A stretch of DNA of 64,000 bases from Molossus alvarezi (taxonomy: Eukaryota > Chordata > Mammalia > Chiroptera > Molossidae): contig CM073908.1 of assembly GCA_037176705.1 (NCBI GenBank), forward strand, positions 129,507,430 to 129,571,429. Direction: 5' to 3'. The translations under genes were made by a program, and so were the position numbers. Below are positions 56,592 through 64,000 of this stretch, piece by piece; positions within the stretch are counted from its first letter, which is position 1, and every line of letters begins with the position of its first letter. Below the pieces are notes generated by a model. It made no database searches and was not told the DNA's origin. It saw only the letters and a program-made list of their open reading frames with translations.

Positions 56592-59500
56592 AATGGCAAT
56601 AAATAAGTACGTGACAATTATCACCTGAAATGTAAATGGTTTGAGTGCTCCAATAAAAAGACAGAGTAGCTGACTGGTTAAGAAAGCATGACTCACATAT
56701 ATATTGTTTACAAGAGACCCACCTCACAACAAAAGACTCACATAGGTTGAAAGTGAAGGGATGAAAAAAAATTTTCAAGCAAATGGAAAGCAAAAAAAAG
56801 CTGGGGTAGCAATACTCATATCTGATAAAGTAGATTTCAAAATGAAGGTCATATCTAGAGACAAAGAAGGCCACTACATAATATTGAAAGGATCTATGCA
56901 ACAGGAAGATATAACCTTGCCAAACATATATGCACCCAATTTAGGAACACCAACATATATTAAAAATATTTTGGAGGACTTCAAAGGAGAAATCAACAAT
57001 ACAATCATAGAAGGGGACTTCAATACACACTGACATCACTGGATAGATCTTCTAGACAAAAAATTAACAAGAAAACACAGACTCTAAATGAAGCGCTAGA
57101 TCAAATGGATTTCATAGATATCTACAGAAAATTACACCCCAAAACCACAAAATTCACTTTCTTCTCAAGTGCACATGGAACATTCTCAAAGATAGAACAC
57201 ATGTTAAGACACAAACTAAGTCTCTACAAGTTCAAAATGATTGAAATCATATCAACATCTTCTCAGATCACAATGGCATGCAACTAGAAATCAATTGCAA
57301 CAAGAACATGCAAAGACATTTGAAAACATGGAGGCTAAATAGCATGTTATTGAACAATGAATGGGTTACCATGGAGATCAAGGAAGAAATGAAAAAATTC
57401 TGGGAAACCAATGAAAATGAACACACAACAACACAAAATCTATGGGATGCAGCAAAAGCAGTTCTGAGAGGGAAGTTCAGAGCACTACAGGCCTACCTCA
57501 AGAAGCAAGAGAAATTTTAATAGACTATCTAACTCACAACTTAAAGAACTAGAAAGGGGAAAAAAGAAAACCCCAGAGCAAGTAGAAGGAAGAAATAGTA
57601 AAGATCAGAGCAGAAATAAATGGCATGGAAACCAGAAAAAAAAAAAAAAAATTCAAAGGATTAATGAAACCAAGAGCTGGTTCTTTGAAAAGATAAACAA
57701 GATTGATGGACTGTTAGTTAGACTCACCAAGAAACAAAGAGAGAGAACCCAAATACACAAAATCAAAAATGAAAGAGAAATAATAACTGACATTACAGAA
57801 ATACAAAGGATTGTTAACAGATATTATGAACAATTATACGGCAACAAATTGGACAATCTAAGCAAAATGGACAAATTTCTAGAAACACACAGTGTCCCAA
57901 AATGGAACTGGGAAGAGATAGAAAACTTGAACAGACCAATAACAATAGAAGAAATTGTAGATGTAATCAAGCCTCTTCCAGCAAACAAAAGCCCAGGCCA
58001 GGACAGCTTCACGGGGGAATTTTACTGAACATTCAAAGAAAAACTGACATGCAGTCTCCTCAAACTATTTCAAAAAATTCAAGAAGAAGGAAGACTTTCA
58101 AACTCGTTCTATAAGGCCAGCATAATTCTAATTCCAAAACTAGAAAGAAACACTACAAAGAAAGTAAACTACAGACCAATATCCCTGATTAACATAGATG
58201 CCAAAATCCTGAACAAAATACTGGCAAATCGAATCCAGCAATACATCAAAAAATTATTCACCATGACCAAGTGAGCTTCATCCCAGAGATGTAAGGCTCG
58301 TACCATATTAGCAAATCAATAAATGTGATACACCACATAAAAAAAATGAAAGATAAGAATCATATGATCGTATCAATAGACGCTGAAAAAGCATTCGACA
58401 AAATCCAGCATCCATTTCTGATAAAAACACTCAGCAATTTGGGAATAGAGGGATCATATCTTGACATAATAAAGGCCATATATGAAAGACCTACAACCAA
58501 CATCATACTCAATGGGCAAAAATTAAAAGCATTTCCCTTAAGAACAGGAATAAGACAAGGATGCCCACTTTTGCCACTCTTATTTAACATAGTAATTGAA
58601 GTCTTAGCCACAGCAATCAGACAAGAACAAAAAATAAAAGGGATCCAAATTGGAAAGGAGGAAGTGAAACTGTCATTATTCACAGATGACATGATACTAT
58701 ACGTAGAAAACCCCAAAGACTCCATCAAAAATTTACTAGACTTAATAAATGAATTTGGCAAAGTAGCAGGATACAAAATTAATGTCAGGAAATAAATGGC
58801 ATTCTTATTCACCAATGATGAACTCACAGAAAGAGAAACTAAAAATCAATCCCATTTACCATCCTGGCAAAAAAATTAAGATACCTAGGAATAAACTTAA
58901 CCAAAGAAATAAGGGACCTGTTCACATCAAACTGCAGGTCATTGATAAAAGATATAGAGGAAGATATAAAAAAGTGGAAGCACATACCTTTTTCATAGAT
59001 TGGAAGAATTAACATCATTAAAATTTCCGTACTACCCAAAGCAATCTATAGATTCAATGCAATCCTCCTCAAAATACCAACGACATACTTCACAGAACTA
59101 GAACGAATACTTCAAAAGTTCATATGGAACCAAAAAAAAAAAAAAAAAAACCTGAAATAGCCACAGCAATCTTGAAAAAGAAGAACAAAGTAGGAGGGAT
59201 CACATTACCAGGTTTCAGGTTATACTACAAAGCCACTGTAATCAAAACAGCCTGGTACTGGCACAAGAACAGGCTTATAAATCAATGGAATAGAACAGAG
59301 AACTCAGAAATGGACCCAAGGCAATATGCTCAATTAATATTTGACAAAGGTGGCGAGAGCATACAGTGGAGTAAAGACAGCCTCTTTAATAAATGGTGTT
59401 GGGAAAACTGGACAGCTACATGCAAAAACATGAAACTAGACCATCAACTTACATCATACACAAAAATAAAATCAAAATGGATAAAGACTTAAATGTGACT

Positions 59501-59733
59501 CATGAATCCATAAAAATCCTAGAAGAAACTGTAGGTAACAAAATTTTAGACATCATACGCAGCAGATTTTTCAATGATACATCACCTAAGGCAACAGAAA
59601 CAAAAGAGAAAATGAACATATGGGACTACATCAAACTCAAAAGCTTCTGCACAGCGAAAGATACAATCATCAAAATGGAAAGGCCACCCACTGTATGGGA
59701 GAGCATAATTGCGAATGATATATCAGATAAGTA
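56592..59733 (+). pseudogene. L1 ORF2 (broken, C-terminus deleted)
   Basis: Starts ATGGCAATAAATAAGTACG at 56592. The endonuclease part is open at 56761-57033 (NIYAPNLGTPTYIKNILEDF; GDFNTH motif retained). The RT core is open at 58325-58795 with [30 protein letters not shown] and [13 protein letters not shown] later segment is open at 59124-59492 and 59393-59734 ([11 protein letters not shown]). At 59733 it jumps to a purine-rich 3' UTR, so about 0.4 kb of C-terminal coding sequence plus part of the 3' UTR are absent relative to the L1 at 18012-24360. Confidence 0.9.
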
Positions 59734-59904
59734 GGCAGGGCAGGGAGGGAGGAGGAGGGGGGATCAGTGGTGGAAAAGGAGAAAAATCTGTAACAAAAAA
59801 GTAAATTAATTAATAAAAAAATCGGAAAGTACCTAAATAGACACTTCTCCAAACAAGACATACAAATGGCCAAGAGACATATGAAAAAAAAATGGTGGTT
59901 TTCT

Positions 59905-60439
59905 TTTCTAATATACCATTAATTCATGTTTTTGCATTTGATGAGGAGTTTCAGTTTGAATGAAATTGTTTCTTCTTTTTTTCTCTCTTCTACAGCATTT
60001 GCAGTTGCCATCTCAGTGCCGCTTCATGAATCTTCCTTCATATTGATGATTCAGTGTTTCTGCCTCTGCAGAAATGGTGGGTAACACAGATTTAGTCATA
60101 AAACTAGAGAAAATGTTGCCACTTTCTCTTGTTAAGCATATATTTTTTTCAAGGCCTCAGACTCACAACTTATTCAATAACCCAACATTATATTATAAAG
60201 TATCTCCATCATGCAGAAAATTTGAAAGAATTTTACAATGAGCATAACACTAATATTCAACAATTAACATTTTGCTGTACTTGTTTTATCACATATCTTT
60301 TTATCTACCTATCCCCCTACACATCTATCAAGCCATCTTATTTTTTGTAGGCATTTTATCATAAGTTGCATACATCAGTATACTCCAGTCTTAAGACATT
60401 TTAGCATGCAAATCAGAAGCTAAATTTTAGTATTTGTTT
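59905..60439. other. No gene; unassigned
   Basis: Nothing recognised; the frame at 60129-60350 is low complexity. Confidence 0.5.
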
Positions 60440-61230
60440 GCAGTATATTTATTTGAAGAAAATTTACTCAAGACGATATGTACAAATTTTGAGCATGTGA
60501 TTTGATGAGTTTTGACAAATAACACAAACAGTATAGAGCATTTTCATCACCCCAGAAAAGTTTTTGTATGCCCCTTTCTAGTCAGTCTTCACCACTACCC
60601 CTCCTTTCAGAAGTCACCACTCCTTTGACATTTTTCCCCATCATAAAATAGTTTTCTCTGTTTGTTCCCACACTTCCTAAGAATTGTATCGCTCTTTCAT
60701 GTAAGGCTTATTTCACTCAGCACTATGTTTTTGACATTCATCCATGTCATTCTCTGTGTAAGGAACTTATTTCTTTGTAATACAGTACTAAGTAGTATTT
60801 CATTATATGAATATATTGTACTCTTTGTTCTTCTATTGATCAACATGAGCTGTTTCTAGTTTTGGCTTTTATGAATAGAGCTCTGTGTACATTCTTGTAC
60901 AAGGTTTTGTGTAAACATATATGTTTGCATATAACTTTGGCAAATATATACTGGTATTAGATATTTCCTAGTTGCAGCATAGGCATATTTTTAATTTTGA
61001 CTAAAATGGCCTGATCTTTTTCCCCCAAGGTAGTCATATCATTTTACACCCCTACCCAACAGTATATGAGGGTTCAAGCTGTTTCATATCCTTGACAAAT
61101 TAGGTGTTATCAGTCTTAATTTAACCATTCTGGTGGGTTTAGTGGTATCTTATTGTGGTGTTAATTTTCATTTCCCAGATGACTAATGATTTTGAGCTTT
61201 TTTCATTTGCTTTTTTGCCATTCCTGGGAT
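60440..61230 (-). mobile_element. Old L1 (L1M-type) 3' UTR and ORF2 end
   Basis: Reverse strand: TTTTGACAAATAACACAAACAG, CATCACCCCAGAAAAG, GTAAGGCTTATTTCACTCAGC, TTCTTGTACAAGGTTTTGTG, GATGACTAATGATTTTGAGC. Same family type as 13650-14850; heavily decayed. Confidence 0.78.
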
Positions 61231-62239
61231 AAATAACATTTGTTTATTCGTTTGTGTTTTTTTTTTTTTTAAGATTTGAGTTCAACTTGCTAATATAGCA
61301 CTAAAGATTTTTATGACAGTATTCATTAGGAACACATATTTTTATTGCCTTTGTTTGTTTTTAATCCATCTAGGTAGAGCATATTCTGACATTAATAAGA
61401 TGTCAACAAATAATCACTATTGTTTCCAGGCTTATAGACTACCAGGTATGTGGCTTAAGCTTAATATTTCTGTTTTTTATATATAATATATCCATTCAGA
61501 TATTTATCTTAAGCCTGCTATTTTTTATTTTCTTTTTTTTTAATTATTTATTTTTATATGTGTTTGAAGTATTGAGAATGCATGAAGTGTTTTCTGAGTC
61601 GTCATGACCAGAATTGACATTTTTACTATTTCATCATTAATTTTGGGTTTGATGGCACCCTGCTTTTTCTTGGTTAACAATTATAAGATATAAAGGTTAT
61701 TTTGATGGTAAGACAGAACACAAAGACACTTGGATGGTACTAAAAGGCAGAGATTTTGTTACCGCTCCAAATGAAAGAAGACTGACAGGCAGGGCACACA
61801 GATGGTTGTACTGGAGGATAGGGTTACAGCAAGCTCAAACTATAGTGGGCAGTTTATGTATGCCAAGCAAGGTGAGCTTAACTAGATTTCTCAGATTTCC
61901 TGTGGATTGACTACATAATTTCAAGGTCTCTTCGGTATAGTTTTCTGGTACCTGGACACAGGGTGATTGGGGCTGCATATTGACTCAAAGTGTAAGAACG
62001 AAAAGCAGAAGTGGTTGGTGTGTGGACTTAATCAGCTGCTCAAGAAGAGGAACTGAATGGCCTCTAGCCAGGGCCTGAAAACTGGGTATAAACAGCATTA
62101 CACATACACATATGCACACTCACACACACGTGCTCGCGTACAGAGTTAGGCAAACTAGATAGCTATATACTAGTACACCATTCTTGGTTGATTTCCCAGA
62201 CCTTTTCCATGACATAGTTTGAAGATCAGTGATGCAAAC
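61231..62239. other. No gene; possible LTR-like segment
   Basis: 61680-62110 has a moderately GC-richer body (CTGACAGGCAGGGCACACAG; GGTACCTGGACACAGGG) that might be an old LTR, but I see no defined ends. A degenerate CA tract lies at 62102-62131. Confidence 0.35.
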
Positions 62240-63255
62240 CATTGGATTTAGATTTGACATATAAAATAAAAACTGAAAATAGATAAATTGGATTATATGG
62301 AAATTTGAAACTTCTGTGCATCAAAGGACACAATCAACAGAGTAAAAAATCAAACCATAGAAGAGGAGAAAATATTTGCAAATCATATGTCTGATAAAGG
62401 GTTAATATCCAGAATATATAAAAACGTGCAACTCAGCTACAGCAGCAAAACAACCTGATTTAAAAATAGGTAAAGGAATTGAATAGACATTTCTCCAAAG
62501 AAGATAAGCAAATGGCCAAAAAGCACATGAAAAGATGTTCAACTTCACTAATTATTAGGGAAATACAAATCAAAGTCACAATGAGATACCATTTCATACC
62601 TATTAGGTTGACTACCATAAAAAATAAAATAATAACAATTGTCAAGGATGTGGATAAATTAGAATTCTTATGCATTGTTGGTAGGAATGTAAAATAGTGT
62701 ATATGCTATAGAAAACAGTATAAAAGTTCCTTAAAAATTTTAAAGCAAAATTATTAGCCCTGGCCAGTGTGGTTCAGTTGGTAGGAGCATCATCCCATAC
62801 ACCAGAAAGTTGTGGGCTCAATTCTCAGTTGGGGCACATACCTGAGTTGCAGGTTTGATTTCTGGCTCTTGCTAGGGCATGTTCAGGAGGCAATGATCCA
62901 TGTTTATCTCTCTCTCTCTCCCTCTCTCTCTCTCCCTCTCTCTCTCTTGCTTCCCCTATACCTTTCTCTCAAAAAAAAAAAAAAATTAATGAAAATGCCC
63001 TCAGGTGAGGATTAAAAAAATTGTATTACTATGTGACCCAGCAATCCCACTTCTGGGTATATACCCAAAATAATTTTAGAGTCTCAAAGAGATATTTGTA
63101 CACCCATGCTTATAGCAACATCAGTAGCCAAAGGGTGGAAGCAACTCAGTTGTCCATCAATACATAAATGGATAAAAATGTGTTATAAAAAGTAAAGATA
63201 TTCTGAGACATGTTATAACATAAACGAATCTTGAGGACATTAATACTAACACCTA
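62240..63255 (+). mobile_element. Old L1 (L1M-type) ORF2 C-terminus
   Basis: Forward ORF2 relic: the CTTCTGTGCATCAAAGGACAC, TCTGATAAAGGGTTAATATCC, CATTTCTCCAAAGAAGATA, ATGAAAAGATGTTCAACTTCAC and ACCCAGCAATCCCACTTCTGG segments appear in order. A 72-codon frame remains at 62479-62697 ([20 protein letters not shown]). Interrupted by a SINE. Confidence 0.85.
62757..63017 (+). mobile_element. Ves SINE, older type, in L1M
   Basis: Head GCCCTGGCCAGTGTGGTTCAG, long CT tract, A15, then an extra GAAAATGCCCTCAGGTGAGG tail. The host L1 resumes after it. TSD weak (AAAATTATT / AAAATTGTATT). Confidence 0.92.
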
Positions 63256-64000
63256 GTATTAATACTAGATGTAATACTGGCACCTAGTAGGCAGAGACAA
63301 AGATGTTGCTACACATTCTACAGTGCACAAGACAGTTTCCATACAACAAATAATTATTCAGCCCAAAATGTTAATAGTGCCAAAGTTCAGAAAGCTTGCT
63401 CTGGAGGAGCTTCCTATTCCAATGTGTAAAAGCCAATATATGTAGTTCACAATAAAGTTACTAAAACATAACTTGGCAACAATCTGAAACTAACATGTTT
63501 CTTGTGGATGAGTTCAACCTGTGGACAGGAAATAAAATACAATGTACAATTTCTTTGGCCCAATCCCAAGGAGCCCCAGGTTTTTTTTGTTTGTTTGTTT
63601 GTTTTATCCTGACTATTGCTAACACAGTGAACCTGCCAGAGCAAATAATTATTAATTGATATCTAGCCGACTGGATCTTTCAAAGATGTTCTTGCAGTGC
63701 TATACTCAACAACCAACTACTAGGGGATATAGCAGAGGTTTAAATTCAAGACAGAAGTGGTAAAGTAGAGACATGAAATGAAAAGTGGACATTCCATTTT
63801 AGTCAGCCAAGTTTTGATTTAGAAGTAGGAAGAGCATGACATGGTGGACCTAGCTTGGACTGGGAGAAAGGGGGTGGGGAGGGAAGGAGAGTAGAAGAAA
63901 AAAGAAAAGACAGTTTTTTTGTAGGTTGTTTTTGACATTTCAGTCTCATTTTCTTCATTTGTAAGGTTTCTTTTCCATTATTGAATTCTACCATTTGGAG
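63256..64000. other. No gene; unassigned
   Basis: A (GTTT)n run lies at 63586-63603 and a purine-rich stretch at 63860-63912; otherwise nothing supported. Confidence 0.5.

Larger units (their letters stand above)
53908..59815 (+). mobile_element. 5'-complete L1 nested in the inverted L1
   Basis: Starts AGATATCTGAAGATGGTGGC and runs through a 1.74-kb 5' UTR, ORF1 region (55651-56545), ORF2 region (56592-59733), a shortened 3' end and an A-rich tail. The TSD is AAAAAAGTGCAAAGTA at 53892-53907 and AAAAAATCGGAAAGTA at 59816-59831, and outer L1 sequence is continuous across it. Both ORFs are broken and the ORF2 C-terminus is deleted. Confidence 0.9.
52269..59892 (-). mobile_element. L1 with 5' inversion, later split by another L1
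   Basis: The minus-strand 3' part is 52269-53082: T-rich tail, 3' UTR, ORF2 end with minus-strand reading [20 protein letters not shown]. At about 53083 it switches to plus-strand ORF2 sequence (53083-53907). This continues, after the inner L1, at 59832-59892 (CTAAATAGACACTTCTCC, GGCCAAGAGACATATGAAAAA). The TSD TGGTGGTTTTCT is at 52257-52268 and 59893-59904. The two arms meet in L1 coordinates with only about 20 bp missing. The layout is that of twin priming. Confidence 0.88.

Noticed and set aside
1..64000. CRISPR array, operon, phage or toxin-antitoxin system
   Set aside because: No regular spaced repeats, no bacterial gene organisation; the window is a vertebrate repeat landscape.
1..64000. 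Endogenous retrovirus with gag/pol/env
   Set aside because: No retroviral protease, RT (YXDD) or envelope frame found; reverse transcriptase frames here are L1-type.
1..64000. Vespertilionid Helitrons or young DNA transposons
   Set aside because: I looked for Helitron-like CTAG/CTRR ends with a hairpin and young TIR elements with TA or TTAA duplications and saw no convincing case by eye; a proper search could still find one.

Overview
The window reads as non-coding, repeat-packed mammalian DNA, most likely from a yangochiropteran (vespertilionid-like) bat. The main evidence is about 18 tRNA-derived SINEs of the Ves type. Each has a pol III A/B-box head of the form GCCCTGGCYGGTKTGGCTC, a CT-rich body and an A-rich tail, and many carry clear target-site duplications (TSDs). 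L1 insertions of several ages, ancient L2/MIR/MER5-like relics and simple repeats complete the picture. I found no intact host protein-coding gene, no tRNA, rRNA or CRISPR, and no bacterial-type operon. Family names are from memory of consensus features; no database search was run.

Layout. 1-9.4 kb: an old L1 3' end, a younger 5'-truncated L1, three Ves SINEs, an L2 coding relic and its 3' end split by an LTR-like insert, and unassigned sequence. 9.49-11.94 kb: a full-length half-L1 (HAL1) with a 16-bp TSD. It has an L1-type 5' UTR (itself hit by a Ves SINE), an open ORF1 of 287 codons, and then an L1 3' UTR directly, with ORF2 missing. 12-18 kb: small L1 tails, an old L1, MIR, L2, three SINEs and a 44-bp perfect palindrome. 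18.0-24.7 kb: a near-complete but decayed L1 with two Ves SINEs in ORF2 and a second L1 3' end attached behind it. 24.7-31.9 kb: simple repeats, L2/MIR relics and SINEs. 31.9-34.3 kb: a processed pseudogene of RWDD1 split by a 5'-inverted (twin-primed) L1 with a 17-bp TSD. 34.3-52.2 kb: scattered SINEs, L1 tails, MER5/hAT relics, MIR/L2, a TG microsatellite, and a GC-rich possible retrocopy of an unidentified mRNA. 52.27-59.9 kb: a 5'-inverted L1 into which a 5'-complete L1 later inserted. 59.9-64 kb: two old L1 fragments in opposite orientation and one SINE.

What works together. The only autonomous machinery represented is L1. Its ORF2p is the established trans source of endonuclease and reverse transcriptase for Ves SINEs, HAL1 and processed pseudogenes, and the TSDs, A-tails, 5' truncations and two inversions seen here fit target-primed reverse transcription. 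None of the L1 ORF2 copies in the window is open, so these insertions were made by copies elsewhere. The only long open reading frame that looks real is the HAL1 ORF1. The strongest observations are the HAL1 and its precise loss of ORF2, two twin-priming L1 inversions (one nested), a Ves SINE consisting of the tRNA head plus poly(A) only, and the 44-bp palindrome.
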